A stretch of DNA of 64,000 bases, taken from NCBI GenBank assembly GCA_964538915.1, contig CAZIFB010000017.1:1-64000 (forward strand). Direction: 5' to 3'. The stretch is from JAEUHQ01 sp964538915 (GTDB lineage: Bacteria; Planctomycetota; UBA1135; UBA2386). Numbering within the stretch: the stretch's first letter is position 1; each line of letters opens with the position of its first letter. A program made the translations under genes and the position numbers. Shown here piece after piece: positions 26,800-36,150 of the stretch. Below the pieces are notes generated by a model. It worked only from the letters and a program-made list of their open reading frames with translations, ran no database searches and was not told the origin of the DNA.

Positions 26800-29691
26800 T
26801 CAGGGCAACTGCACACGAACGGTCGCGACCCCCGGCCCGACGACGACCGGCTTCGGCGCACCTTCGCCGCCGAAGAGCCCGACCGTGTACGTGCCCGCGG
26901 CGCGGTTCGGAAACCACGCGCGGCCGGCGTCGTCGAGGTCCGAGGTCGCGACGAGCTGGCCGCCCTGACGCAGTTCCACCCCCGCGTTGCCCATCGCGAG
27001 ATCGCGCGCGACCGCGACCTCGATCACGGCGCCGCGCTCGAGCACGACGTCGAGCGGTTCGTCGGCCAGCACGTCCTGGGGCAGCACGAGATCGACGCTG
27101 CGCGGCGCATAGCCCGGGGCTCGCACGACGAGACGCGACGAACGACTCGACACGCCCCCCAGGCGGAACATGCCGTCGGCCGCCGAGCGCACGCGCGGCT
27201 CGTAGAGATCCGCGTCGGCCTCCTCACCGAGCCACACGAGCGCGTTGGCCACGGCCGATCCGTCCGGACCGAGCACTCGACCCGTCAGCCGAGCTCCCGG
27301 CTCGAGCAGTACGTCGCCGAAGTTGTGCGGCGCACCCGCGACGAACTCCCGGTCGTCGACGAACGGCGCGAAGCCTTCGCACCAGATCTCGACGTGCACA
27401 CGACCGACCGGACACGCCGTCCACGAGAGTTCGCCGTTCGGCAGCTCGAACCACGTCGAGCGCGGCGACGCGTCGCCCGCGTCGTCGAGCCGGGCGAAGC
27501 GGACCAACGCCGACGACATGCGTTTCCGACTCGGCAGTCCGGAGACGATCGCCGACACCGAGGTGACCGGCGGTGTGTCGAGGCGGATGGCGACGCTCTC
27601 TTCGCTCGCGCCGAGCGACACGACCTTCGGCCGGGTGCGGTCCCCGAGCGACACCTGCAGGTCGATCGCTCGCGCCGGGAGTTCGAGCAGGAAGTCGCCG
27701 CCAGTGTCGGTCATCGTCGTCTGTCCCACGGCACCGCGGACCGTGACGAGGGCCCCGGGCACCGGCTGGCCGTCGGTGCCACTCACGGCGCCGCGGACGA
27801 CGCGCCCGCTGTCGATCTCGAACACGGCCTCGGGGGGCGCCCCGTCCGCACGCGCGACGACCCGCTGCTCGGCGCTGCCCGTCGGCATCGACGGCAAGCG
27901 CGCCCGCACGCCGTACTCACCGGGCATCAGGTCCTCGAACACGAACGTCCCGTCGCGACGCGTCATCGTGACGGCCTGCGAATCCGTGCCGACGGCCGTG
28001 ACCGACGCGCCGGCGAGGCCGCGGCGATTGCGGTGCACGCGGCCTTGGATGCGACAACCCGGTCGCAGCGTCGTGTCGTCGAGCACGAGCGGCGCGCCGC
28101 CCCCTGCAACCGTGAGCGACAGCCAGCGGGTGCCGCGGCCGGCGAGTTCGAGGCGGATACTGAGCAGTCCGGGCTTCTGCCCGCGGATCTCGAAGCGACC
28201 GTCGGCGCCGGACACCGCGAGCTGTTCGTCGCGATCTCCGCCGAACAGCTGGACGACGCGGCTGAACACGCCGATGTCCAGGTTGGTGATCGCGGTGCCG
28301 ATGGAGCGTGCGCTCTCGGCGAGCACCTTGGTCTGTGACACGGAAGCGCCGGAGAGCGGTCGTCCCGCTTCGTCGACGATGCGGCCGCGAACGACGGTCG
28401 GCGGGACGGTCCCGAGTTCGAGTTCGGTCTCGTCGCCGGAGTCGATGCGCACCGAGGCATCGCGCGCGCCGGTCCGCTCGAACGCGAACGCGCCGCTCGC
28501 GACGGTGATCGTGCCCGCACCGGGCGACAGCGGCGACGCGAAGCGGAAGCTCCCGTCGGCCGCAACGGTCGTGTAGTCGACCTGGCCGGCCGAGTCGCGG
28601 ATCTCGAGCACTTCGCCGGTCCAGGCCGGACGAGCGCCGTCGTCGGCGAGCACGAGGAAACCGGAGACCGAGGAACGACCCGACATCTCGAACGCGATGT
28701 CGCCGGTGCTCGGACCGACGGTCACGTTGCGCGTGACGGCGCCATACTCCGGGTGCCGCACGAGCACACGCAGGTTGCCGCGCGCCAGTCCGTCGAGCAC
28801 GAACGTGCCGTCGGGACCGGTGCGCGCCGTCGCGGGATCGGCGAGGCCGGGGCGCCCGTTCACCGGCAGTGCCTCGACCAGTGCGTCCGCGATCGGCGCC
28901 TGCGAAGTTGCGCCGATCACGCGACCACGGACGGAGCCCACGGCGCTCCGCTCGAAGACCAGGTTGCGTCGCTGCACGTCGCCGATCACGTGCACCGGCA
29001 CGGCGACCGGCTGCCAGCTGTCGTGACGCGCGACGATGCGAACGGGACCCGCAGGCAGGTTCGTGAAACGGTACGCGCCGTTGGGCCCGGTCGTCACCGC
29101 GGCCACACGACGCTGGTCGCTGAGCACCGACTCGAGCACGACCCGCGCATTCGCGACACCGCCGCCGGACGCGTTCTGCACCTCGCCGAAGAGTTCGAAG
29201 CCCTGCTGCAACTGCAGCCGCATCGGCATCGCCTGCGCGGGGACCTGCTCGATGCCCCCCGCCAGCGTCGCGTGCCCGAACACGACGAGCAGTCCTTGCC
29301 TCCGCGCGACGCGGATCGCGAAGCGACCGTCGGCGCCGGTGATCGCGACCGCTTGCTCGATGCGTTCGCTCCGCCATTCGGGCCAGGCGGTGAGCATTCG
29401 GTGCACGGCGACGGTGGCGCCGGCCGCCGGACGTCCGTCCGGTCCCGCGACGAAACCCTCGACCGTCTCGCCAGCTGCGACGGTCACTCCGGACTGCACT
29501 GCCGGCGCCCCGTCGTCGAGCGAACGGATCGGCAGAGCGGGATTCGACACCGCCTCCCTGGGCGGGCGCCAGGACGCCTGCCGCGACAATGTCCACCACG
29601 CAGTACCGAGCGCCACGAGCACGGCGACGCCGACGACCCACGACCACCCGCGGCTGAGCCGGCGACGAGCGGGGTTCCAGCTGCTGGTCAT
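26800..29691 (-). CDS. Membrane-anchored carboxypeptidase-regulatory repeat protein
   Basis: 963 residues. One N-terminal membrane helix (about residues 17-37, WVVGVAVLVALGTAW) anchors a long extracytoplasmic chain. It contains about nine beta-sandwich repeats of the carboxypeptidase-regulatory/SdrD type, each with a phrase like GPDGRPAAGATV, DEAGRPLSGASV or GTDGQPVPGALV, then a TG-x-DG-x-F-x-F/L-x-x-L strand and an RP-x-Y end. No enzyme motif is visible. It is the last gene of a three-gene run with the sigma factor and kinase, overlapping the kinase stop by 4 bases (ATGA). It may be the sensor or structural product of that unit. Confidence 0.8.
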   Translation of the reverse strand: MTSSWNPARRRLSRGWSWVVGVAVLVALGTAWWTLSRQASWRPPREAVSNPALPIRSLDDGAPAVQSGVTVAAGETVEGFVAGPDGRPAAGATVAVHRMLTAWPEWRSERIEQAVAITGADGRFAIRVARRQGLLVVFGHATLAGGIEQVPAQAMPMRLQLQQGFELFGEVQNASGGGVANARVVLESVLSDQRRVAAVTTGPNGAYRFTNLPAGPVRIVARHDSWQPVAVPVHVIGDVQRRNLVFERSAVGSVRGRVIGATSQAPIADALVEALPVNGRPGLADPATARTGPDGTFVLDGLARGNLRVLVRHPEYGAVTRNVTVGPSTGDIAFEMSGRSSVSGFLVLADDGARPAWTGEVLEIRDSAGQVDYTTVAADGSFRFASPLSPGAGTITVASGAFAFERTGARDASVRIDSGDETELELGTVPPTVVRGRIVDEAGRPLSGASVSQTKVLAESARSIGTAITNLDIGVFSRVVQLFGGDRDEQLAVSGADGRFEIRGQKPGLLSIRLELAGRGTRWLSLTVAGGGAPLVLDDTTLRPGCRIQGRVHRNRRGLAGASVTAVGTDSQAVTMTRRDGTFVFEDLMPGEYGVRARLPSMPTGSAEQRVVARADGAPPEAVFEIDSGRVVRGAVSGTDGQPVPGALVTVRGAVGQTTMTDTGGDFLLELPARAIDLQVSLGDRTRPKVVSLGASEESVAIRLDTPPVTSVSAIVSGLPSRKRMSSALVRFARLDDAGDASPRSTWFELPNGELSWTACPVGRVHVEIWCEGFAPFVDDREFVAGAPHNFGDVLLEPGARLTGRVLGPDGSAVANALVWLGEEADADLYEPRVRSAADGMFRLGGVSSRSSRLVVRAPGYAPRSVDLVLPQDVLADEPLDVVLERGAVIEVAVARDLAMGNAGVELRQGGQLVATSDLDDAGRAWFPNRAAGTYTVGLFGGEGAPKPVVVGPGVATVRVQLP

Positions 29692-32321
29692 CGCGGACCT
29701 CCGTGCTCCGGTCCGGCGCCGCCGCGCACGAGCGCCGCGAACTGACGCGCCATGAGCCGCACCGCTTCGACCGCGCCGCCGTCGAGAGTCGCCACCGCTT
29801 CCTGGCAGGCGCTCACGACCTCGGCGATCGCGTCTTCACGGGAAGCGGCGTCCTGCACGGCGACCATCGCATCGTCGCGAGCGTCCTCGACTGCGCCCGC
29901 CCGGAGACGGCAGCGCATGCGCATCATCGTCGCGGCGGGATCGCCTTCGGCGTCGAGGAACCAGACCTGCGCGAGCGCCGCTGCCTCGGCGGAACCGGCG
30001 GCGAAGTGCATCATCGCGGCCGCGCGCTGCATGCCGGGCAGATTGGGCTGGTTGCGTCGCAGCTCCTCGAAGCGCGGCAACCACGAGATCACCGTCTCGC
30101 GGCGGGGCGACAGACGCAGCAGGTCTTCCCACGCCGCGAGCTGAAGGAACGGCGCCAGCGGTCGCCCCTCGCGATCGAGCAACGGCCCGCGCTGCGTCGG
30201 CTGTTCGAGCAACTGCAACACGGACCGCCATCCCTGCATCGGCGACTCGGGGTGGACGGAACGATCGATCGTCTGCCGCGCGCTCTCGGCGATCGTCCGC
30301 AGCGCGGCCGGCTCACCGAGGCGGGAGAGCGCCTCCCGAACGGGCTCGGCCAGCGCTGCGTGGTAGCCGGTGAGCTGACCGCTCGGTTCGAGCTGGTTCG
30401 GTTCGACGCCGAGGAGCCGCAGCGCGAGTTCGTGCAGGACGCGGCGCTTCTGGTGGCCGAGCGGGAAGTCCATCACGTTGGCGTCGCGGCACGGCCGGAG
30501 ACCGGCCACCGACCAGAAGAGCCGCCCGGCCGTGCGCACGCGTTCGGCCGACGCATTCGCGTAGTCGCGCTCGAGCCGCGCGACCGCGGATGCGATGTCG
30601 GCGCTCTGCACGACGTCGAGCACGTCGAGCAGCGTGCGCGGGAAGACGGCGCCGAGGCGGAGGTACGACGCGAGGGCGAGGTCCGTACGCGCTTCGTTCG
30701 AGCGCGCAACGGTCGCGGTGAGATTCGCGACGGCCCGCGCGAGGTACAGCCGGTACAGCCTGATCTCGACCGCCAGGTCGCCGCCCGCGCGCCCCGCGAT
30801 CGCGGCGGCGATCGACTGGTCGTAGATGCGCAGCGCTTCGTAGCCGCGGCCCTGCCGCAGGAGATCACTGGCCTGCGGCTCGGGATCGCTTACGTACGCG
30901 GTGCGCATCAGCTCGACCCCGGGGTCGTCCGGCAGCTCGCGATGCGCGCGGTCGAGCGCGGCGAGGATCGACGAAGTCGGCGGCACGTCCGACGTGGCGG
31001 CACCGCACAGGGCGAACAGGAGAGGTGCTGGCCCCCACGGCGCCCCGGCTTCGCTGCCGATGTCGTTGGCGATCGCGACCAGGTTGTTCTGGTGACGCGA
31101 CATCAGGCTCCGGCCCGTCTCGCGTCGCAGCACCGTGAACAGCGTGACGGTGACCAGCAGCAGCAACCCCGCGGCCGCGATCGCGCCGGCGAGCACCGGG
31201 TTCTTGCGCGCGCGCCGCCAAACGCGCACGTGCAGCGGCAGGCGACGGACGTGCACGGGCTCGCCGTCCGCGATGCGCTGCAGGTCGCGCGCGAGCCCTT
31301 CACCGTCCTGGTACCGATCCCCTGGCTCGCGGCTCAGCAGCTTCTCCAGCACGACCTCGAGGTCGCGCGGCGGCTTGGGCAGGAAGTCGCGCAGGCGCCG
31401 CGGCGTGCCGTGCAGGATCGACTGCAGCATCGCTTCGGTGGTCTTGCCGGACAGCGGGAGCTCGCCGGTCACGGCTTCGAAGATCGTGACTCCCAGCGAG
31501 TAGAGATCGCTCGCGGGAGTGAGTTCGCGGCCGAGTGCCTGTTCGGGCGATGCGTAGTGCAGCGTGCCGAGGAAGCCGCCGCCCTTGCTCGTGAGCCGCG
31601 CGGAGGCCTGGTCCAGCGCCTTCGCGAGACCGAAGTCGGTGAGCGCCATCGTGCCGTCGCCCGCGACCAGGATGTTGCCCGGCTTCACGTCGCGGTGAAG
31701 CAGACGACGCCGGTGCGCGAGACCGAGCGCGTCGGCGACACCGGCGAAGCGGGCGCACGCGAGCAGCGGATCGACCGGCGACTTCTGTGCGCGCCGCGCG
31801 GCGGCGATGTGCTTGTCGAGGCTCATGCCTTCGACGCGCTCCATCGCGAAGAACAACATGCCCTGCGCCTCGCCGTAGTCGTAGATCGGCACGATGTGCC
31901 GATGGTGCAGCGCCGCCGTCGCGCGCGCCTCGGCGCGGAAGCGCTTGCGCATCGTCGGATCGGCCGAGTAGTTCGGCGACAGCACCTTCAAGGCGACCTC
32001 GCGTTCGAGTTCCTCCTGCCAGCCGAGGTAGACGGTGCCCATCCCGCCGCGGCCGAGCAGGCCGCGGATCTGGTAGTCGCCGAGGCGCGTCGGCACGTCG
32101 TTCGCGCTGCCGATGACGTCCTGAACGAACTCGAGCGCGTTGAGACGCGAGATCAGGTCCGACGCCTCGTCGGTGCCTTCGGCCTGCAGCTCGCGGCGCA
32201 GGTCCGGCCCGGGTGTGGTCGCGCGCAGCATGTCGGCCATGCGGAGATCGGCCGACGCCGGCCCCGCGTCCTGTTCGCGCTCCCGCTCCTCTCCCGGTGA
32301 CGACGACTCGAGGTCCGTCAC
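29688..32321 (-). CDS. Transmembrane Ser/Thr protein kinase
   Basis: 877 residues from a GTG at 32321. The Hanks-type kinase domain spans about residues 83-350: glycine loop LLGRGGMGTVYLG, Lys112 in VALKVL, catalytic HRDVKPGN (209-216), DFG at 229-231 and SPE at 258-260, all intact, so the kinase should be active. The activation segment contains Thr/Ser residues (TSKGGGFLGTLHY). A membrane helix at about 374-396 separates it from an extracytoplasmic helical part of about 480 residues that may sense the envelope. Translation is coupled upstream to the sigma factor by GTGA and downstream to the repeat protein by ATGA. Kinase-sigma pairs are common in Planctomycetota. Confidence 0.92.
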   Translation of the reverse strand: MTDLESSSPGEEREREQDAGPASADLRMADMLRATTPGPDLRRELQAEGTDEASDLISRLNALEFVQDVIGSANDVPTRLGDYQIRGLLGRGGMGTVYLGWQEELEREVALKVLSPNYSADPTMRKRFRAEARATAALHHRHIVPIYDYGEAQGMLFFAMERVEGMSLDKHIAAARRAQKSPVDPLLACARFAGVADALGLAHRRRLLHRDVKPGNILVAGDGTMALTDFGLAKALDQASARLTSKGGGFLGTLHYASPEQALGRELTPASDLYSLGVTIFEAVTGELPLSGKTTEAMLQSILHGTPRRLRDFLPKPPRDLEVVLEKLLSREPGDRYQDGEGLARDLQRIADGEPVHVRRLPLHVRVWRRARKNPVLAGAIAAAGLLLLVTVTLFTVLRRETGRSLMSRHQNNLVAIANDIGSEAGAPWGPAPLLFALCGAATSDVPPTSSILAALDRAHRELPDDPGVELMRTAYVSDPEPQASDLLRQGRGYEALRIYDQSIAAAIAGRAGGDLAVEIRLYRLYLARAVANLTATVARSNEARTDLALASYLRLGAVFPRTLLDVLDVVQSADIASAVARLERDYANASAERVRTAGRLFWSVAGLRPCRDANVMDFPLGHQKRRVLHELALRLLGVEPNQLEPSGQLTGYHAALAEPVREALSRLGEPAALRTIAESARQTIDRSVHPESPMQGWRSVLQLLEQPTQRGPLLDREGRPLAPFLQLAAWEDLLRLSPRRETVISWLPRFEELRRNQPNLPGMQRAAAMMHFAAGSAEAAALAQVWFLDAEGDPAATMMRMRCRLRAGAVEDARDDAMVAVQDAASREDAIAEVVSACQEAVATLDGGAVEAVRLMARQFAALVRGGAGPEHGGPR

Positions 32322-32839
32322 AGCTTCAGCTCTTCGGCGAGACGCTTCAGCGCGCGACTCAGCAGCAGATGGATCGCGTTCTCGCTGCGCTCCATCCGTT
32401 CGGCGGTCTCCTTCGCCGAGAGCCCCTCGATCTTCATCGAGAGGATCACCTCGCGGTGGTCGTCGGACAGCCGCTCGAGCGCCTGTCCGAGCAGTTCGAG
32501 GCGGTCCTTGCGGTCGGCGTGCGTGACCGGTCCGGAGCGGCGATCCGCCATCGGCAGATCGGTCTTGATCGCGTGCTCACGCCGCGGATCGCGGGCCGCG
32601 ACGCCGAGCTGGTCGCGCAGGATGCGCGCCACCTTGCGACGCGCGAGCGTCACGAGCCAGGCACCGGCGTTCTGCTCGTCGGACAGTGTCTTCCACGAGT
32701 TGACCGCCTCGATCGCGACTTCCTGCAGCACGTCCTCGGGATCCATGCGAACGCGCAGGTTCGGCCCCATCCGCAGGTAGATCACGGACAAGAGGCGCTC
32801 GCGATGCTGTTCGAACGCGACTTCCGGGGAGAGGGTCAT
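32318..32839 (-). CDS. ECF-like sigma-70 family RNA polymerase sigma factor
   Basis: 173 residues. Region 2 includes MDPEDVLQEVAIEAVNSW, the core-binding and -10-recognition helix. A loop rich in Arg/Asp (about residues 85-115) links it to region 4, LERLSDDHREVILSMKIEGLSAKETAERM, with a helix-turn-helix that reads the -35. No anti-sigma factor is adjacent. Instead the gene is translationally coupled to a membrane Ser/Thr kinase, as in the kinase-linked ECF groups described for Planctomycetota, so phosphorylation may control it. A perfect palindrome lies 24 bases before the start. Confidence 0.88.
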   Translation of the reverse strand: MTLSPEVAFEQHRERLLSVIYLRMGPNLRVRMDPEDVLQEVAIEAVNSWKTLSDEQNAGAWLVTLARRKVARILRDQLGVAARDPRREHAIKTDLPMADRRSGPVTHADRKDRLELLGQALERLSDDHREVILSMKIEGLSAKETAERMERSENAIHLLLSRALKRLAEELKL

Positions 32840-32862
32840 GGAGGCGGGCGGCTACGGGACGA

Positions 32863-32877
32863 GGAATCCAGGATTCC
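32863..32877. promoter_or_regulatory. Palindrome GGAATCC-A-GGATTCC upstream of the sigma-kinase unit
   Basis: Perfect 7-base arms with a one-base centre, between the thioesterase gene and the sigma factor, ending 24 bases from the sigma start codon. Likely an operator or part of the promoter. GGAAT resembles an ECF -35, but no well-spaced -10 was found, so autoregulation is only a possibility. Confidence 0.5.
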
Positions 32878-32952
32878 CACGCCAGGGTGCAGACCTTACG
32901 CGGCGGCGCACCATCCCGCGAGTGCGGCACCCCCGCCGTTGCCACTGCGAGT

Positions 32953-33360
32953 TCACGCGCCGCCAAGTTCGGAAGGCAGCCGCCGCAGCTTGCCGTCGCG
33001 GCCCACACAGGCGAGCTTCGTGCTCCCGGTGGCACAAACCGCCCCGTCCTTCTCGCGCCGTGCCTCGTACTCCAGCACGACCGCGACCCGGCCGGCCTCG
33101 GCGACACGCAGCCGGATCGCCACGACCTCGTCGTAGTCGACCGGCTTGTGGTAGCGACAGACGAACTCGACCACCTGGAGCAGGTTGCCCTCGTCCTCCA
33201 TCTGCCGGTAGGTCTTGCCGCGGGCCCGCATCCACTCCGTCCGCGCCTCCTCGAACCAGGCGACGTAGCTGCCGTGGTGCGCGACCGCCATGCGATCCGT
33301 CTCGCAGTAGCGCACACGAACTCGATGCGGCGGGTCCGGGAAGTCCGTCATCCGCGCCAT
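32953..33360 (-). CDS. Acyl-CoA thioesterase, YbgC/4HBT hotdog family
   Basis: 135 residues from ATG 33360 (an ATG at 33351 is also possible). The hotdog-fold signature VRYCETDRMAVAHHGSYVAWFEEART is nearly the family consensus, with Asp in ETDRM as the likely catalytic acid and His/Tyr positions of the substrate tunnel. VVEFVCRYHKPVDYDEVV and VCATGSTKLACVG complete the fold. It probably hydrolyses short acyl- or aryl-CoA thioesters in the cytoplasm; YbgC relatives associate with the Tol-Pal envelope system, but no tol genes are near. It is divergent from the lipoprotein gene at 33465 across about 100 bases. Confidence 0.85.
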   Translation of the reverse strand: MARMTDFPDPPHRVRVRYCETDRMAVAHHGSYVAWFEEARTEWMRARGKTYRQMEDEGNLLQVVEFVCRYHKPVDYDEVVAIRLRVAEAGRVAVVLEYEARREKDGAVCATGSTKLACVGRDGKLRRLPSELGGA

Positions 33361-33464
33361 GGTCACCCGGCCCGCGAGGCCCGGCAAGCGCGCTCTGCAC
33401 GCCACGCTGGCGCCGGCCCGGACTCGCGGGAAGGATACGCCGCGATTCCCTTCCAAGGCCGCCC

Positions 33465-34436
33465 ATGGTCCGCCCCGAGCTCGCCGTCCTGTTCCTGTTC
33501 ACCGCCTGCGCCGCCGCCCCGGAAGGCGTGAAGCGCGAAGCGGTCCCGGAAGAAGAGAAGCACGAACAGGAGATGCGCGACGGCGAAGCGCGGCGGCGCG
33601 ACTTCCAGGCCGTTCTCGTGCGGCTCGACCAGGCGATGGACAGCTACGTCCAGGCCCTCGCGAACCGCGGTCAGGTGCGCGCCGACCAGCAGGCGGAGCG
33701 CCTCGAACGCACGCTCCGCGAGACGGTCCTCGACATCGGCGCGGTGTCGAACCGTCGCGCGGGGCCAGCGCCCGGCGAGAACTTCGCGCGGCTGCAGGCG
33801 GCCGCCGCGAACGGCAAGGAGAAGTACCAGCAGGCGATCGCCGTCGCCGCGCTCGGCTTCTCCGGGCAGGCGAGCATGCTCGACCTGATCGTCCAGGGCG
33901 CTCTGTCGGACGATCCGCTGCTGATCGACCGCGCCGTGCTGGGCCTCGCCGTGCTGAAGGCGCCCGACACGCCGCCCGGCGTGCTCGCCGCGATCGTCGA
34001 GCGCCCGACGCATCCCGAGGACGGGCGTGTGCAAGCCGCCTGGGCGCTCTACGAGATCCAGTCGCGCAGCAACCGCGTACCCGAGATCGTCGAGATCTGG
34101 CGCCGCTTCCTGATCGCCGGTCGCGACACGATGCCCGCCGGAGTGATCGTCAGCGCCGTGCGCGGCCTCGGTCTCGCGCGCGACGCCGCGAACGCGGAGC
34201 TCGTCGTGTCGTTCTTGAAGCACACGACGCCGCGGGTGCGCATGGCCGCCGCCGTGGCGCTGGCGCGGATGAACGCGCAGTCGCACGCCGACGACCTGAT
34301 CGAACTGCTCGGGCCGCAGGAAACGGTGCAGAACGTGCGGTTGCACGCGCGCAAGGCGCTGGCCGACCTTGCCGGTGGCCGGGATGTCGGCTACGACGTC
34401 GCGGCGTGGCGCAAGGTCTTCGACCGCGGTCAATAG
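33465..34436 (+). CDS. Lipoprotein with HEAT-like repeats
   Basis: 323 residues. The N-terminus MVRPELAVLFLFTAC is a short signal with a lipobox (F-T-A-C), followed by a charged, Glu/Arg-rich helical stretch (residues 24-90) likely to be coiled coil. Residues 115-310 are paired helices with the A-A/L spacing of HEAT repeats (KYQQAIAVAALGF; GRVQAAWALYEI; PRVRMAAAVALARM; NVRLHARKALADLAGG). This suggests a protein-protein scaffold on the periplasmic face of a membrane. The next lipoprotein gene overlaps its 3' end by 31 bases. No partner can be named. Confidence 0.75.
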   Translation: MVRPELAVLFLFTACAAAPEGVKREAVPEEEKHEQEMRDGEARRRDFQAVLVRLDQAMDSYVQALANRGQVRADQQAERLERTLRETVLDIGAVSNRRAGPAPGENFARLQAAAANGKEKYQQAIAVAALGFSGQASMLDLIVQGALSDDPLLIDRAVLGLAVLKAPDTPPGVLAAIVERPTHPEDGRVQAAWALYEIQSRSNRVPEIVEIWRRFLIAGRDTMPAGVIVSAVRGLGLARDAANAELVVSFLKHTTPRVRMAAAVALARMNAQSHADDLIELLGPQETVQNVRLHARKALADLAGGRDVGYDVAAWRKVFDRGQ

Positions 34437-35623
34437 CCGGCCCGCGCGCGGCGGCGTTCCTCCTGCTCGCAGCGTGCGGCGGCGAACAGGAACCGCGACC
34501 GCCCGTTCCCCGCGCGGTCGACACCGCCGCACTGTCCGACACGAAGGTGGTCGACGCGGTCCTCGACGAATGCCACCGCCCGTTGCGCGGCGGCCTCGAC
34601 CGCATCGCCGCGACGGTCCGTCTGCCCGACGGCACGGACGTGCGCCTCTTCGCGCAGCTCCCGGACAAGCTCCGCGCGATCGTCGGCCGCGAGCCGTTCC
34701 TCGCGATCGGCAGCCGCGTCGTGCGCCTCGCGGAGAGCGGGACCGGCGACGCGAACGCCGACGAAACGGCCCGGGTACTCCGCATCCGCTCACTGCTCGA
34801 TGCCGCGACGCTCGGACCACTGCACCGCGCGACGGGTTGTCGGCGTGTCGGCCCCGCGACGTTCGACCTCACCCAGCCGGGCGGCTCCACGACGCGACTC
34901 GAACTGCGCGCCGGCACACTGCTGCCGCAGTCGTTCGCGAACGCGGGCGGCGTCGTGCACCTGCGCGAGCACTTCCGGACGCCGGCGGACACGTGGATCG
35001 TGACGCGCGCCGAAATCGACGGCCTCGGTTCGTGCACCGTGCAGTTCGAGTTCGCGGACCTGGCCTGGGACGCGGACTTCTTCTCGCTGCCCGGCGAGCG
35101 CGCGACGAAACCCGATCGGGCCCGCATGCAGCTGCCGATGGGCGCGGGCGAGCCCCGCTCGACGGTGCCGGTGCTCGTCGACTTCAAGGCCGCGCTGCGC
35201 GTCGTCGTCGACGATCCTGGCGCGTGGGCAGAGCGCGCCGCGACCTATGCGCCGCTGCACACCGAGGTCGAACGCCAGCGCCAGCAGATCGCGGGCTTCC
35301 CGCAGCTGTGGACGGAGAACGGCCGGCGCCGGCTCGGACTCTGCTTTCGCCGCCGCGCGGATGGCCCCGAGTTCGCGCAGCCGGACGGCTGGAACGTCAC
35401 GGCAGTGCCCGAGGGCAAATGGCTCGTCGTGTATCCGGCGAACGGCGACGTGGACGCCAAGGTCGCGGCGGGCACCGCCGCTCTCGAAGCGGCGCTCACG
35501 GAACGCGGCCTGCGCGCGGCGGGTCCGATCACGGCGCAGCCGTTCCTGCACCTCCAGGAAGGTGCGCCCGACGCGGCGAAACTGGCGGCGCCCGTCGTCC
35601 GAGTCGCGGTTCCGGTGCGCTGA
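34406..35623 (+). CDS. Lipoprotein of unknown function
   Basis: 405 residues if started at GTG 34406, inside the end of the previous gene. That start gives an Arg-rich n-region and a good lipobox (AAAFLLLAAC-GG), while no ATG is available near it. The mature part begins with a Pro/Arg stretch and then a domain about 170 residues long with alternating strands (VRLPDGTDVRLFAQLPDKLR; VHLREHFRTPADTWIV) and a second domain ending VVRVAVPVR. I recognise no family. Coupling to the HEAT-repeat lipoprotein suggests a joint envelope role. Confidence 0.65.
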   Translation: MAQGLRPRSIAGPRAAAFLLLAACGGEQEPRPPVPRAVDTAALSDTKVVDAVLDECHRPLRGGLDRIAATVRLPDGTDVRLFAQLPDKLRAIVGREPFLAIGSRVVRLAESGTGDANADETARVLRIRSLLDAATLGPLHRATGCRRVGPATFDLTQPGGSTTRLELRAGTLLPQSFANAGGVVHLREHFRTPADTWIVTRAEIDGLGSCTVQFEFADLAWDADFFSLPGERATKPDRARMQLPMGAGEPRSTVPVLVDFKAALRVVVDDPGAWAERAATYAPLHTEVERQRQQIAGFPQLWTENGRRRLGLCFRRRADGPEFAQPDGWNVTAVPEGKWLVVYPANGDVDAKVAAGTAALEAALTERGLRAAGPITAQPFLHLQEGAPDAAKLAAPVVRVAVPVR

Positions 35624-35631
35624 CGCCGTCG

Positions 35632-35639
35632 GCTATGTT
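35632..35639 (+). promoter_or_regulatory. Predicted leaderless promoter GGCTATGTT before ogt
   Basis: TATGTT (35634-35639) ends 7 bases before the ATG at 35647. An in-frame ATG at 35635 lies inside this hexamer, so if the promoter is real the true start must be 35647. Confidence 0.5.
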
Positions 35640-35646
35640 CGCCGCG

Positions 35647-36150
35647 ATGTTCGGACACGCGCACACGTTCGCGTCGCCGCTCGGCGAACTGCGCATCGTC
35701 GTCGACGACGGCGGGCGTCTCCTGCGCATCGACCTGCCCGGCACGACACCGTCGATCGATGCCGTCGAGCCCGACGACGCAGGTCTTCGCTGCGCCCGGG
35801 TCGTGAACCAGTTGCGCGAGTACTTCGCGGGTCGGCGCCGCGCGTTCGATCTCCCGCTCGCGCCGCGCGGCACGCCGTTCCAGCTGCGCGCCTGGCAGGC
35901 GCTGCAGGACATCCCGTTCGGCGAGACGCGCAGCTACCAGCAGCAGGCCGCCGCGATCGGGCAGCCGAACGCCGTGCGCGCGATCGGCGGTGCGAACGGC
36001 AGGAACCCGCTGCCGATCGTCGTGCCGTGCCACCGCGTGATCGGCAAGGACGGTTCGCTGACGGGCTTCGGCGGCGGGCTCGACTGCAAGCGCCGGCTCC
36101 TCGACCACGAAGCCGCGGTGCTCGCCGGGGCCGCAGGGGTGCGTTCGTGA
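35647..36150 (+). CDS. ogt: Methylated-DNA-protein-cysteine S-methyltransferase
   Basis: 167 residues from ATG 35647. The active-site block PIVVPCHRVIGKDGSL holds the Cys that takes the alkyl group from O6-alkylguanine in a suicide reaction. FQLRAWQALQDIPFGETRSYQQQA and NAVRAIGGANGRNP form the winged-helix DNA-binding domain with the Arg finger. The N-terminal 80 residues are the usual variable domain. It overlaps the downstream PLP-enzyme gene by 4 bases (GTGA), an unexpected partner for a repair protein. Function is secure; the Ogt-versus-AdaB label is by similarity of length only. Confidence 0.93.
   Translation: MFGHAHTFASPLGELRIVVDDGGRLLRIDLPGTTPSIDAVEPDDAGLRCARVVNQLREYFAGRRRAFDLPLAPRGTPFQLRAWQALQDIPFGETRSYQQQAAAIGQPNAVRAIGGANGRNPLPIVVPCHRVIGKDGSLTGFGGGLDCKRRLLDHEAAVLAGAAGVRS

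Noticed and set aside
32840..32880. ECF autoregulatory promoter for the sigma factor using GGAAT in the palindrome
   Set aside because: The nearest CGTC-type -10 is only 11 bases away, too close for an ECF promoter.
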